Shown: one piece after another, positions 54,558-62,755 of the stretch | Layout of the letters: every line of letters starts with the position of its first letter | Position numbering within the stretch: position 1 is the first letter of the stretch | DNA from: Aequorivita echinoideorum | GTDB lineage: Bacteria; Bacteroidota; Bacteroidia; Flavobacteriales; Flavobacteriaceae | Length of the DNA stretch: 64,000 nt | Assembly: GCF_018476645.1 (NCBI RefSeq) | Contig: NZ_JAHCTB010000001.1 | Location: forward strand, 62,001 to 126,000 | Reading direction: 5' to 3' | Notes under the pieces: generated by a model | Told to the model about the DNA's origin: nothing | Databases searched by the model: none | Seen by the model: the letters and a program-made list of their open reading frames with translations, nothing else | Made by a program: the position numbers and the translations under genes

Positions 54558-54599
54558 ATCAACCAACAACTATCAACTATCAACCAACAACAATCAACT
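54558..54599. repeat. Heptamer tract between the dehydratase and four-helix-bundle genes
   Basis: Six units: ATCAACC, AACAACT, ATCAACT, ATCAACC, AACAACA, ATCAACT. It is the reverse complement of the unit type at 54038, so the four-helix gene is bracketed by inverted copies of one repeat family. The dehydratase stop codon (TGA) lies at its edge. Confidence 0.9.
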
Positions 54600-55538
54600 A
54601 AAAGGCAGATTTTTTAAATCCACATTTCCCCCAGAAATGATAATTCCTATTTTTCTATTTTTAAAGCATTCCTTTTCCCGGAGTAATGCCGCCAAAGGAA
54701 CCGCACAGCTCGGTTCCACGATTATTTTCATCCGTTCCCAAATCAGTTTCATTGCGGCAATGATTTCGGTTTCTTCAACTCTAATTATTTCAGAAACCAA
54801 TTCTTTAATGATTGGGAAGTTGATATCGCCCAGAAACGTTTTCAGTCCATCGGCAATGGTGTTTGTGGTCTCGTTGAATTCTATTTTTCCAGATTGAAGG
54901 CTTCGGAATGCGTCGTCAACCGCAAACGGTTCGCCACCGATTGTTTTACAGTTTTTTCCAAAATAATACGCCGAAAGTGATGTTCCGGCAATCAATCCGC
55001 CACCGCCAACGGGTGCGAAAACATAATCCAAATCGGGGTGTGATTGCAACAGTTCCGCGGCCGAAGTTGCATTGCCCAGAATCACATTTTTATCGTTTGA
55101 CGGATGGATAAACGTCGCACCCGTTTCTTTTTGAATCCGTTCAGCCTCAGTTTCCCTAGCAATGGGTGTTGATTCCGATTCGGTGATAATTCCGCCGTAA
55201 CCTTTAACCGCTTCCTTTTTCACTTGCGGCGCGTTTTCAGGCATTACGATATACGCTTTTACGCCAAGATTTTTTGCGGCCAACGAAAGTGCCTGCGCAA
55301 AATTTCCGGAGGAATGCGTCACAACACCCGCTTTTTTCTGTGCTTCGGAAAGTTGCAAAATGGCATTGGTTGCACCTCGCATTTTAAATGCACCCATCTT
55401 TTGGAAATTTTCACATTTGAAAAAAACCTGGGCGCCGGAAAGTTCATTCATATAGGAAGATTTCAAAACAGGCGTGTTGTGAACGTATGGCTTTACGCGC
55501 GCGCAGGCCGCTTCAACTTCTTGTTTTGTGGGTATCAT
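54594..55538 (-). CDS. PLP-dependent threonine/serine dehydratase-like protein
   Basis: A 314-residue fold-type II PLP enzyme of the serine racemase/threonine dehydratase group. Lys-binding segment FKMRGATNAILQL (PLP Lys), SSGNFAQALSLAA, glycine loop APVGGGGLIAGTSL, and ISGGNVDL at the end. It lacks a regulatory ACT domain, so it is catabolic-type. It overlaps metH1 by 4 bp and lies between metH1 and metH2, an odd place for this gene; it may connect serine/threonine use with one-carbon supply, or be a passenger. Confidence 0.9.
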   Translation of the reverse strand: MIPTKQEVEAACARVKPYVHNTPVLKSSYMNELSGAQVFFKCENFQKMGAFKMRGATNAILQLSEAQKKAGVVTHSSGNFAQALSLAAKNLGVKAYIVMPENAPQVKKEAVKGYGGIITESESTPIARETEAERIQKETGATFIHPSNDKNVILGNATSAAELLQSHPDLDYVFAPVGGGGLIAGTSLSAYYFGKNCKTIGGEPFAVDDAFRSLQSGKIEFNETTNTIADGLKTFLGDINFPIIKELVSEIIRVEETEIIAAMKLIWERMKIIVEPSCAVPLAALLREKECFKNRKIGIIISGGNVDLKNLPFS

Positions 55539-56548
55539 ACAGCAAGATTTTCAGATTGCAAAATGGGTCGCGGTTTGTATTGTGAAGCGATTTCGGCAAT
55601 CGCTTTAATATGTTCAGGTGTGGTGCCGCAACAACCGCCTATGATATTTACCAACTGCTTGTCCAAATATTCCTTAACCTGCGAAGCCATTTGTGACGGA
55701 CTTTCATCATATTCGCCGAACGCGTTTGGCAATCCCGCATTTGGGTAGGCGCTCACGGCAAGATTGGTGCGGTTTGCGATCACTTCCAAATGGGGCGTGA
55801 GCTGTTTGGCGCCCAAGGCACAATTGAAACCCACGCTCATTAATGGAATGTGCGAAATGGAAATCAAGAATGCCTCTGCGGTTTGGCCGGAAAGCGTGCG
55901 TCCGGAAGCGTCCGTTATTGTTCCGCTTATCATTATGGGAATGTCGAGATTTCGTTCTTCTTTTATTTCATCGATGGCAAAAAGCGCTGCTTTCGCATTC
56001 AATGTATCAAAAATGGTTTCCACCAAAAGAATATCCACGCCGCCGTCAATCAAGGCTTCGCTTTGTTGTTTGTAAGCAACGCGCAATTCTTCAAAAGTAA
56101 TGGCTCGGAAACCGGGATCGTTTACATCGGGGCTCATACTCGCGGTCTTGTTTGTGGGGCCAATGGCGCCGGCCACAAATCGTGGTTTGTGCGGTTCTTT
56201 GGAAGTGAAATCCTCAGCGACTTTTTTTGCGATTTTGGCAGATTCAAAATTGAGTTCATACACCAAATCCTGCATATCATAATCGGCCATTGCGATTGTG
56301 GTGCTGGAAAAAGTATTTGTTTCCACAATATCGGCACCCGCGGCGAAATATTTTGAATGGATTTCGGCAATTGCCTGCGGTTGGGTAATTGAAAGCAAAT
56401 CGTTATTTCCCTGCACCGATTTATGAAAATCCTTAAAACGTTCTCCACGAAAATCTTCCTCGGAAAATTTATAGCGCTGGAGCATTGTGCCCATTGCGCC
56501 ATCGAGGATCAATATTCGGTTTTGCAGTGCTTGTTGTATGTTATTCAT
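55535..56548 (-). CDS. Homocysteine S-methyltransferase part of methionine synthase (MetH1)
   Basis: The first MetH module as a separate 337-residue protein: MNNIQQALQNRILILDGAMG, TNTFSSTTIAMADYD, and zinc-ligand cysteines in GFNCALGAKQL and IIGGCCGTTPEH. It binds zinc-activated homocysteine and would dock with the B12-carrying MetH2 encoded downstream. Split metH is common in Bacteroidota, normally with adjacent halves; here a dehydratase and a four-helix-bundle gene intervene. A SAM-I riboswitch precedes it, so high SAM should shut off the operon. Confidence 0.95.
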   Translation of the reverse strand: MNNIQQALQNRILILDGAMGTMLQRYKFSEEDFRGERFKDFHKSVQGNNDLLSITQPQAIAEIHSKYFAAGADIVETNTFSSTTIAMADYDMQDLVYELNFESAKIAKKVAEDFTSKEPHKPRFVAGAIGPTNKTASMSPDVNDPGFRAITFEELRVAYKQQSEALIDGGVDILLVETIFDTLNAKAALFAIDEIKEERNLDIPIMISGTITDASGRTLSGQTAEAFLISISHIPLMSVGFNCALGAKQLTPHLEVIANRTNLAVSAYPNAGLPNAFGEYDESPSQMASQVKEYLDKQLVNIIGGCCGTTPEHIKAIAEIASQYKPRPILQSENLAV

Positions 56549-56639
56549 TTCTTGATTTTTGATTGAAGTTCACATTTGCGTGAGGGATTGAGGCATTGTT
56601 TGAGCTCTTTATTTTTTTGAAAATAAAAATAAAAGCGAG

Positions 56640-56672
56640 TGCCGAAAGCCCGACCCGAAGGGGCACGCCACA
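56640..56672 (-). terminator. GC-rich hairpin after the SAM-I aptamer (probable expression platform)
   Basis: On the minus strand GTGGCGTGCC is followed, 17 bases on, by GGCACTCGC and a T-rich run (TTTTATTTTTATTTT). It lies 7-40 bp past the aptamer and is the best candidate for the riboswitch-controlled terminator; it also resembles GC-rich repeats seen elsewhere in Bacteroidota. Confidence 0.55.
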
Positions 56673-56678
56673 AAAAAA

Positions 56679-56814
56679 TTATCTCAAGAAAAGGTGATGG
56701 AAAACCTATGTGTTGTTATCTATTCCGCAAAAACGGATAGAATGTAGCACCTTCATTCTGGCGAAAGGGTTGCTAAGGCGTCAAAGGGTCTATTCCCTCG
56801 GCCTTTCTTGATAA
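56679..56814 (-). promoter_or_regulatory. SAM-I (S-box) riboswitch upstream of metH1
   Basis: Minus-strand leader begins TTATCAAGAAAGGCCGAGGG, then ACCCTTTGACGCCTTAGCAA with the core GCAACC, AAGGTGCTACATTCTATCCG, and returns with CCTTTTCTTGAGATAA that closes the long P1 stem (TTATC with GATAA, AAGAAAGG with CCTTTTCTT). This is the S-box pattern. SAM binding should reduce metH1-dehydratase-metH2-metF expression. Confidence 0.9.
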
Positions 56815-57018
56815 CTTTTCAGTATGGTTATGAACTGGAACAAAGTAACAGTATAAAATTTAGAATACAAAATTTACTTTTTGAAAGGACCGCTACGCTG
56901 AAAGACAAATGACCGCTTCGCTGAAAGAAAAAAAATGACGAATGGACATAAAGGAATTTTTTTCCATTTTATCTTTAATCTTTTTGTCCTTTCATCTTTT
57001 TATCTTTTTTGTCCTAAG
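56815..57018 (-). promoter_or_regulatory. Promoter region of the methionine operon and AT-rich repeat run
   Basis: Minus strand: TTTG at 56868-56871, 19-bp spacer, TTACTTTG at 56841-56848, one mismatch from the Bacteroidota consensus, 26 bp before the aptamer. The remaining part to 57018 is a T-rich run on the plus strand with repeated ATCTTT and TGTCCT words at about 7-bp spacing, resembling a degraded heptamer tract; no gene is seen. Confidence 0.6.
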
Positions 57019-57441
57019 TCATTCTAATAATTTTCCGTTCAAAACAATGCTGTACGTAATCTTCACCGAAGCCTCGAGCGTGATGGAAACCGAGCAGTAT
57101 TTTTCAAAACTGAGTTGGGCGGCGCGTAGGGCTTTTGCCGCATCGATCTTGCCTTCCAGAAAAATGGTGACGTGCATTGACTCGAAAGGCTTGGCATCCC
57201 GCACTTCCTTTCGCTGGCCTTCCACTTCCATTTTATAGGAGGTGATTTCCTGCCGTTGTTTCTTCAGAATCATTACGATATCTATCGCGCTGCAACCGCC
57301 AACCCCCATCAGCAAAAGCTCCATTGGGCTGGCACCTTTTGAGGGTTCATCGGTTTTATTGTCGATTAAAACTGGAACTTCGGAAGCACCTTTTGCCTCA
57401 AAAAGGTAATTGCCGTTTATTCTGTTCAGTGAAACTTTCAT
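57019..57441 (-). CDS. OsmC/Ohr-family protein
   Basis: A 140-residue protein of the OsmC family (peroxide-related, thiol-active). Both family cysteines are present: GVGGCSAIDIVMIL and FEKYCSVSITLE. The start is at 57441 (MKVSLNRINGNYLFEAKG); the 31 upstream codons in frame are not conserved in type and overlap the metK promoter region. Monocistronic, divergent from metK, and not obviously tied to methionine metabolism. Confidence 0.92.
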   Translation of the reverse strand: MKVSLNRINGNYLFEAKGASEVPVLIDNKTDEPSKGASPMELLLMGVGGCSAIDIVMILKKQRQEITSYKMEVEGQRKEVRDAKPFESMHVTIFLEGKIDAAKALRAAQLSFEKYCSVSITLEASVKITYSIVLNGKLLE

Positions 57442-57501
57442 ACTTTCAAATCGTTTATGGAATAGTCTGCAAATTAGGTTTTTTGCGAAATATATTAATC
57501 T

Positions 57502-57531
57502 TTTGAAATTTGGTTTTAATATGTACATTTG
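57502..57531 (+). promoter_or_regulatory. metK promoter
   Basis: TTTG at 57502-57505, 18-bp spacer, TACATTTG at 57524-57531: a near-ideal Bacteroidota promoter. Transcription would start about at the first base of the SAM-II-like aptamer. Confidence 0.75.
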
Positions 57532-57537
57532 CATCCA

Positions 57538-57626
57538 TCACGAGGAAAGATTTGACTGATTGCAACCTCACTAAAAAATGCTAAAGGCAGTGAAAACCTA
57601 CCTTCGGCGCACTCGTCAAATCTTTA
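57538..57626 (+). promoter_or_regulatory. SAM-II-like riboswitch upstream of metK
   Basis: P1 stem GAGG/CCTC (57542-57545 and 57566-57569) encloses AAAGATTTGACTGATTGCAA, followed by ACTAAAAAATGCTAAAGGC; these are the loop signatures of SAM-II RNAs (GATTTnAC, ATTGCAA, GCTAAA). ACTG in the loop (57555-57558) can pair with CAGT (57588-57591) as the pseudoknot. A second pairing, AAAGATTTGAC (57546) with GTCAAATCTTT (57615), is exact over 11 bp and excludes the aptamer fold. Confidence 0.72.
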
Positions 57627-57765
57627 AAAATAACATAGGACTTTTGGAGATAAGACCTAAGACTATTATATATTTAAAGGAAATTGAGAAATAATTATAG
57701 TCATATGCCTTAAGTCATTGTGTCCTACGTCGTTTTAAGTTTTTATAAAATTTTAAATTCAATTT
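57627..57765 (+). other. metK leader, remainder
   Basis: 139 bp between the SAM-II-like RNA and the metK ATG. It contains ATAAGAC/CTAAGAC words at 7-bp spacing and a TAGGAC/GTCCTA inverted pair (57636 and 57722) but no clear terminator; the ribosome-binding region is AT-rich. Confidence 0.5.
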
Positions 57766-59019
57766 ATGGCCTATTTATTTACTTCGGAAAGTGTTTCTGA
57801 AGGACACCCAGACAAAGTTGCGGACCAAATAAGCGATGCGCTTTTGGATAATTTTTTGGCTTTTGACCCAGAAAGCAAAGTTGCTTGCGAAACCTTGGTA
57901 ACTACCGGACAGGTAGTTTTGGCGGGTGAAGTGAAGAGCAATACCTACCTTGACGTTCAAACCATTGCGCGGGACGTGATCAATAAAATTGGCTACACCA
58001 AAGGTGAATATAAATTTAGTGGCGATTCCTGCGGGGTAATTTCGTTAATTCACGAGCAATCACAAGACATTAACCAAGGTGTGGATCGCGAAAACAAAGA
58101 GGAACAGGGCGCGGGAGACCAAGGAATGATGTTCGGTTATGCCACAAAGGAAACCGAAAACTACATGCCGCTGGCGCTGGATATTTCACATAAAATTTTG
58201 ATTGAATTGGCTGCGCTTCGCCGTGAAGATTCTGAAATCAATTATTTGCGCCCCGATGCAAAAAGCCAAGTTACTATTGAATATAGCGACGATAATATTC
58301 CGCAGAAAATAGTTGCGATTGTAGTATCTACACAGCACGACGACTTTGATGAAGATGAAAAAATGCTGTCGAAAATCAAAAAGGATATCACTGAAATTTT
58401 GATTCCGAGAGTGAAAAAACAATTACCGGAATATGTTCAGAAATTGTTTAATGATGAAATAGTTTATCACATTAACCCTACCGGGAAGTTCGTTATAGGC
58501 GGGCCACACGGCGATTCCGGACTTACAGGACGAAAAATTATCGTGGACACTTACGGAGGAAAAGGTGCACACGGCGGTGGTGCCTTCAGCGGAAAGGATC
58601 CAAGTAAGGTTGATAGAAGTGCGGCTTATGCTTCAAGACATATTGCGAAAAACCTCGTAGCTGCTGGCGTTGCCGATGAAGTTTTGGTGCAGGTAAGTTA
58701 TGCCATTGGCGTTGTGGAACCGACTTCTATTTTTGTGAATACCTATAATTCCAAAAATGTAAAACTTTCTGATGGAGAGATTGCGAAAAAGGTTTCAGAA
58801 ATATTCAATATGCGTCCAGCGGCAATCGAAAAAAGATTGAAATTAAGAAACCCAATCTATTCCGAAACCGCATCCTACGGGCATATGGGAAGAACGCCAG
58901 AAACTATAACTAAAACTTTTGAAAGTCCGTACAACGGAAAAATAGAAAAGGAAGTAGAACTTTTCACTTGGGAAAAATTGGATCACGTTGATGCTGTGAA
59001 AAGAGCTTTTAACTTGTAG
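57766..59019 (+). CDS. metK: S-adenosylmethionine synthetase MetK
   Basis: Makes SAM from methionine and ATP. The 417-residue protein has SVSEGHPDKVADQISDA near the start, GDQGMMFGYATKET, NPTGKFVIGGPHGDSGLTGR and GGGAFSGKDPSKVDRS (ATP/phosphate loop). The C-terminal half ends EVELFTWEKLDHVDAVKRAF. It is preceded by a SAM-II-like riboswitch, so its product would repress its own gene. A strong hairpin terminator follows. Confidence 0.97.
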   Translation: MAYLFTSESVSEGHPDKVADQISDALLDNFLAFDPESKVACETLVTTGQVVLAGEVKSNTYLDVQTIARDVINKIGYTKGEYKFSGDSCGVISLIHEQSQDINQGVDRENKEEQGAGDQGMMFGYATKETENYMPLALDISHKILIELAALRREDSEINYLRPDAKSQVTIEYSDDNIPQKIVAIVVSTQHDDFDEDEKMLSKIKKDITEILIPRVKKQLPEYVQKLFNDEIVYHINPTGKFVIGGPHGDSGLTGRKIIVDTYGGKGAHGGGAFSGKDPSKVDRSAAYASRHIAKNLVAAGVADEVLVQVSYAIGVVEPTSIFVNTYNSKNVKLSDGEIAKKVSEIFNMRPAAIEKRLKLRNPIYSETASYGHMGRTPETITKTFESPYNGKIEKEVELFTWEKLDHVDAVKRAFNL

Positions 59020-59066
59020 CACCAAAAAATAAGTTGAATTCCGATAGTTACATCGGGATAAAACAT

Positions 59067-59122
59067 AAATCCCAAATTCCAATTGCCACGTTTCGGTAAT
59101 AGTTGGAATTTGGGATTTTTTT
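59067..59122 (+). terminator. metK terminator
   Basis: AAATCCCAAATTCCAA (59067-59082) pairs exactly with TTGGAATTTGGGATTT (59103-59118), followed by T. A weaker hairpin (CCGATAGTTACATCGG) precedes it. Confidence 0.88.
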
Positions 59123-59157
59123 ATAGAGAAAAATAGCTTTTCCAGATATTTCATTAA

Positions 59158-59244
59158 ATGTTTCTCGCTCAAAAATTTAAGGCAATTGCCCTATTTCTTA
59201 CCCTTCTTTTTACAGTTATTATTGTCATTCCGAAAGTTTTGTGA
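59158..59244 (+). CDS. Possible 28-residue membrane peptide
   Basis: ATG to TGA frame of 28 codons encoding MFLAQKFKAIALFLTLLF and a further apolar stretch. It is almost entirely one membrane span. It lies after the metK terminator and 48 bp before the MORN gene. No ribosome-binding site or relatives known to me; equally likely to be chance. Confidence 0.25.
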   Translation: MFLAQKFKAIALFLTLLFTVIIVIPKVL

Positions 59245-59292
59245 AACTAATACAAAATATTCACACATAATAATCCGCTAAAAACCATCGAA

Positions 59293-60801
59293 ATGAAAAA
59301 CTTCATTTATTTACTATTTGCAATCACGGTCAGTAGCCTAAACGCGCAGACTGAAAAGCCCATTTTTCAAGATTTGGCCACTTATGCACCCATCAATCCA
59401 GAACAGGGTGATAGTTATTATCTGGCTCCCTTACACAATAAAAACGTTGCCAATATTATGGCAATCAATAGTATGGGCCAACCGCTTCAAAAAATAGATT
59501 ATGACCAGGAAGGAAGACCAACTACTTATTTAACGCCCACGCAAACAAACACTTACAGTTATTCACCCGATGGGCGCAAGGTAGTTGTTAACAACCTGTT
59601 CCATTACAATCTGGACGATAAAGGGAATGTTCTTAAATATTATGAACAAGACAGTTATAACAATACAATTCACAAAAAAACGGAAAACACCTATGATGAA
59701 AAGGGAAATTTAGTGCAAATTGAATTTTTCAAACAAAGCCCGGTAGGCCGTGGAAGATATGACCTTCAATCCCAGTACATTTCTAACTACCAATTTGACG
59801 ATAAAAATCGAAAAATAGCAGAAATTGGAAAGAATTATCAATACAATTATGATTACAAAATCACCAATGACCAATTAATAATTACCGGCTCAAAAAAATC
59901 CGGAGAAAAGATGTCTGAATCCATTTACGATAAAAATGGAATTTTGACCAAATACAGCTATTTTCTTTACGGCACCAAAATAACTGAGTATATAAAGAAT
60001 TATAACCAAAACGGTTTATTGATACAGGAAAAAGTAACCTCAACCGTACCCAATGAAAATAAGGCAACGCGCTATATTATTACCTATAAAGACGGTACGG
60101 TGGAAGGTCCAGACAACAGCACCCCACAATTTATAGATGCAAAAAAGACGAATAACGTCTATACCAAAGCTACGACGGATTTTTCTTCTCAAGAAGGGTT
60201 TTTTGAAAAAGGAAAACTGAATGGTCCCGGATTTATGCAGGAAAACGGAATGGGTTACAAAGGCGATTTTAAGGACGGAAAACTGAATGGATTTGGGCAA
60301 ATTTATTTCGCTTTGGGAAAACAAAAGATTACCTTTGGTATGTTCAAGGATGGCGTGTTGAATGGCCACGGCTTTGTGGTTGAAATGGATCCCGTCCTTG
60401 GCCCGAAGGTAACGGAGGCAGGCATCTATACCAATGGAAAACTAAACAAGGATTTGGCGAAGGATTTGTTGTCCAAAAAAGCTACGTATACCTGTGAAGG
60501 CAACTGCCAGGAAGGCTTTGGAATAAAGAAAGAAGGTGACACTCTCACATATTCATTTTTTGAAAATGGGAAGGAAATAGGACCATATTTTACTATGAAA
60601 AACAAACAATTGGTTCAGTATGGAGCAAAATTTCCAGATTACCATTTTCTGGAAGGCCTGGTTGAAGCTGATTATTATTTAGGATTGTGGAATACCAAAA
60701 AAGGCAAGGCAAAAATCGTCAAAAAAACCGCTACGGGTGTTGACGCGGGTATTATAGAAAAAGGAAAATTTGAAACGAAATACGAAGTGGTATTAAAATA
60801 A
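59293..60801 (+). CDS. Exported MORN-repeat protein
   Basis: A 502-residue exported protein (signal peptide MKNFIYLLFAITVSSLNAQ). The first half has YD/RHS-like short repeats (TYDEKGNLVQIEF, NYNQNGLLIQE, YDKNGILTKYS); the second half has three or more MORN repeats (GFFEKGKLNGPGFMQ, GDFKDGKLNGFGQIYF, GMFKDGVLNGHGFVV). Such repeats usually form extended beta sheets binding membrane or protein. There are two cysteines (CEGNCQEG). Function unknown. Confidence 0.85.
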   Translation: MKNFIYLLFAITVSSLNAQTEKPIFQDLATYAPINPEQGDSYYLAPLHNKNVANIMAINSMGQPLQKIDYDQEGRPTTYLTPTQTNTYSYSPDGRKVVVNNLFHYNLDDKGNVLKYYEQDSYNNTIHKKTENTYDEKGNLVQIEFFKQSPVGRGRYDLQSQYISNYQFDDKNRKIAEIGKNYQYNYDYKITNDQLIITGSKKSGEKMSESIYDKNGILTKYSYFLYGTKITEYIKNYNQNGLLIQEKVTSTVPNENKATRYIITYKDGTVEGPDNSTPQFIDAKKTNNVYTKATTDFSSQEGFFEKGKLNGPGFMQENGMGYKGDFKDGKLNGFGQIYFALGKQKITFGMFKDGVLNGHGFVVEMDPVLGPKVTEAGIYTNGKLNKDLAKDLLSKKATYTCEGNCQEGFGIKKEGDTLTYSFFENGKEIGPYFTMKNKQLVQYGAKFPDYHFLEGLVEADYYLGLWNTKKGKAKIVKKTATGVDAGIIEKGKFETKYEVVLK

Positions 60802-60993
60802 AATGATTTTATAGATACCTTGATTTTTTTTCAGAATTTTGGCTGCTCTTTATTTTACCTCTATTCTTTTTTTGATGAAATGTTTTTTTGAAAATTATGA
60901 TCAAATATTCTAAAAAATATAAAGCCTATTTTGAAGCACGTATAACCGCAAGTTAAAAGCGAAAGATTTATTAAAAGAAATTGAAAATAAAAA

Positions 60994-61034
60994 CCCCAAG
61001 TTCCATTTGCTCTTATTGGAACTTGGGATTTATT
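60994..61034. terminator. Bidirectional terminator between MORN and M28 genes
   Basis: CCCAAGTTCCA (60995-61005) pairs with TGGAACTTGGG (61017-61027) across an 11-base loop, with A- and T-rich flanks. The 250-bp gap 60802-61052 holds nothing else that I can see. Confidence 0.85.
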
Positions 61035-61052
61035 TTTTCAAGATTTTAAAAT

Positions 61053-62603
61053 TTACATTCCTCCATTTCTTTCGGGAATTCTGGGCGTTGGCCACTTTTG
61101 CGGCTCACCTGTTTTATCATCAATGGGTAAAATAACTTGCTCCCGTAAAGTTTTTGATTCATCTTCCGAAGCCATATAGGCTAAAATTGCAGTTAAAATC
61201 ACATTACTTTTCACATCGTCAAAAACAATCTTGTCATAGGTGTCGCGGTTGGTGTGCCAAGTATAATTCCAGTACGCCCAACTAAGCGAACTCAAACTGA
61301 AGGCTGGTGCTCCCGCCGCTACAAAGCTCGCGTTGTCCGATCCTCCGCGAGCTGGCCAGCCGGGGAAAGTGGTTTCAATATTTTTGCGGATCGTGTCGGG
61401 CACTGCACTTAACCACCGCGACATATAATCATATGATTGCAGAAAACCTGCGCCATTGATTTTTTCAACACGACCCGTTCCATTGTCCTGATTGAAAACG
61501 GCTTGAATATTACTTACAATTTCTGGATGGTCTGCAACAAATGCTGAAGAACCATTTAGGCCTTGTTCCTCGCTTCCCCAATGCCCAACAAGAATGGTTC
61601 TTTTTGGGTTCGGGTACACTTTTTTCAGAATTCGCATGGCTTCCATCATTACCAAAGTTCCCGTTCCGTTATCGGTTGCGCCGGTACCGCCGTCCCACGA
61701 ATCAAAATGCGCTGAAAGAATTACATATTCTTCCGGTTTTTCAGTTCCTATTATTTCTGCAATTGTATTGAAAGTTGGCACCCTTCCCAAATCCTTTGAT
61801 TCCGCAACAATGTGGATTTTAGGTTTCTCGCCGTGTTCCACCATTCGGTAAAGCATGGTGTAATCTTCCAATTCAATATCAACAGATGGGATTTTTTTGG
61901 TCCGGGCGCCAAAAATTTTATTTACACCAAATCCTCGCGACCAATAGGAATCAACAATCCCCGCGGCTCCAGCATTTTCCAAAGCGGGTATAATGCTTCG
62001 TCTGTCATAACCGCTTCTTTTAATATTCTCGTCCCACGCTTTAATCTGTGCTTCCCTTTCCTTCTTCATTTTTTCAAAAGATTCCGGGGTGGCGAATTCT
62101 TCCCAATTATCATCCGGCCTTCCCGTAGGTTGCTTCATAGCTACCATCACAAATTTTCCCTTCACATTAGGCAACCAATTTTTAAATGAAATGGAATCTT
62201 TTATTTCCGGTAGTATCATCACTTCCGCAGTTATACCTTTAGATGATGTTCCAGGATTCCAGGCAAGTTGTGTTCCATCCAAGGTCTGAATTCGTGGATA
62301 CACCATGTCAATATGCGTAATGCCACGCTGCCATCCTCTCCACTCGCCCCATTTTTGGTTTTCGGCATCTATTCCCCAGCTTCTGTATTTTGCCACTGCC
62401 CAATCGTTAGCCTGCTTCATTTGCGGCGTTCCCACTAAACGTGGGCCAATGTTATCCAAAAGTTCGTGCGCCAAATTTTCAAGTTGCGAATTTTCGTAGG
62501 CTTCTTTTTGGATGTTTTCAATTACTGTATTTTTTTCCTGTGAAATGACTGAAAGTGTTCCCAATAAGAAAAATGCACAATTGCGAAGAAATGTTTTTTT
62601 CAT
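61053..62603 (-). CDS. Exported M28-family zinc metallopeptidase
   Basis: A 516-residue exported aminopeptidase/carboxypeptidase with signal peptide MKKTFLRNCAFFLLGTLSVIS. It has a protease-associated insert (residues 130-260) and the M28 dizinc site: SAHFDSWDGGTGATDNGTG (His, Asp), GSEEQGLNGSSAF (catalytic Glu and Glu ligand), GGSDNASFVAAG (Asp) and WHTNRDTYDKI (His). The active site is complete. It ends in a Gly-rich tail ERNGGM. Related to leucyl/carboxypeptidase Q-type enzymes. Confidence 0.92.
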   Translation of the reverse strand: MKKTFLRNCAFFLLGTLSVISQEKNTVIENIQKEAYENSQLENLAHELLDNIGPRLVGTPQMKQANDWAVAKYRSWGIDAENQKWGEWRGWQRGITHIDMVYPRIQTLDGTQLAWNPGTSSKGITAEVMILPEIKDSISFKNWLPNVKGKFVMVAMKQPTGRPDDNWEEFATPESFEKMKKEREAQIKAWDENIKRSGYDRRSIIPALENAGAAGIVDSYWSRGFGVNKIFGARTKKIPSVDIELEDYTMLYRMVEHGEKPKIHIVAESKDLGRVPTFNTIAEIIGTEKPEEYVILSAHFDSWDGGTGATDNGTGTLVMMEAMRILKKVYPNPKRTILVGHWGSEEQGLNGSSAFVADHPEIVSNIQAVFNQDNGTGRVEKINGAGFLQSYDYMSRWLSAVPDTIRKNIETTFPGWPARGGSDNASFVAAGAPAFSLSSLSWAYWNYTWHTNRDTYDKIVFDDVKSNVILTAILAYMASEDESKTLREQVILPIDDKTGEPQKWPTPRIPERNGGM

Positions 62604-62695
62604 AGTATGATTTTTAAAGGCTTATTTTTCAGAAATGAAATCTAAAACTACAATTTTTCTGAGGAATTTCTGGAAGAATTAAACGTTTGCCAAAC

Positions 62696-62734
62696 AAAAA
62701 AGCCGTTCAAAAACATCATTTTTGAATGGCTTTT
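62696..62734. terminator. Terminator for the DUF302 lipoprotein gene
   Basis: AAAAAGCCGTTCAAAAA and TTTTTGAATGGCTTTT form a 16-bp stem with one G-T pair around CATCA, with T runs either way. It lies 22 bp after the stop at 62756. Confidence 0.85.
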
Positions 62735-62755
62735 AATCAGAAGATATTTTCCTAT

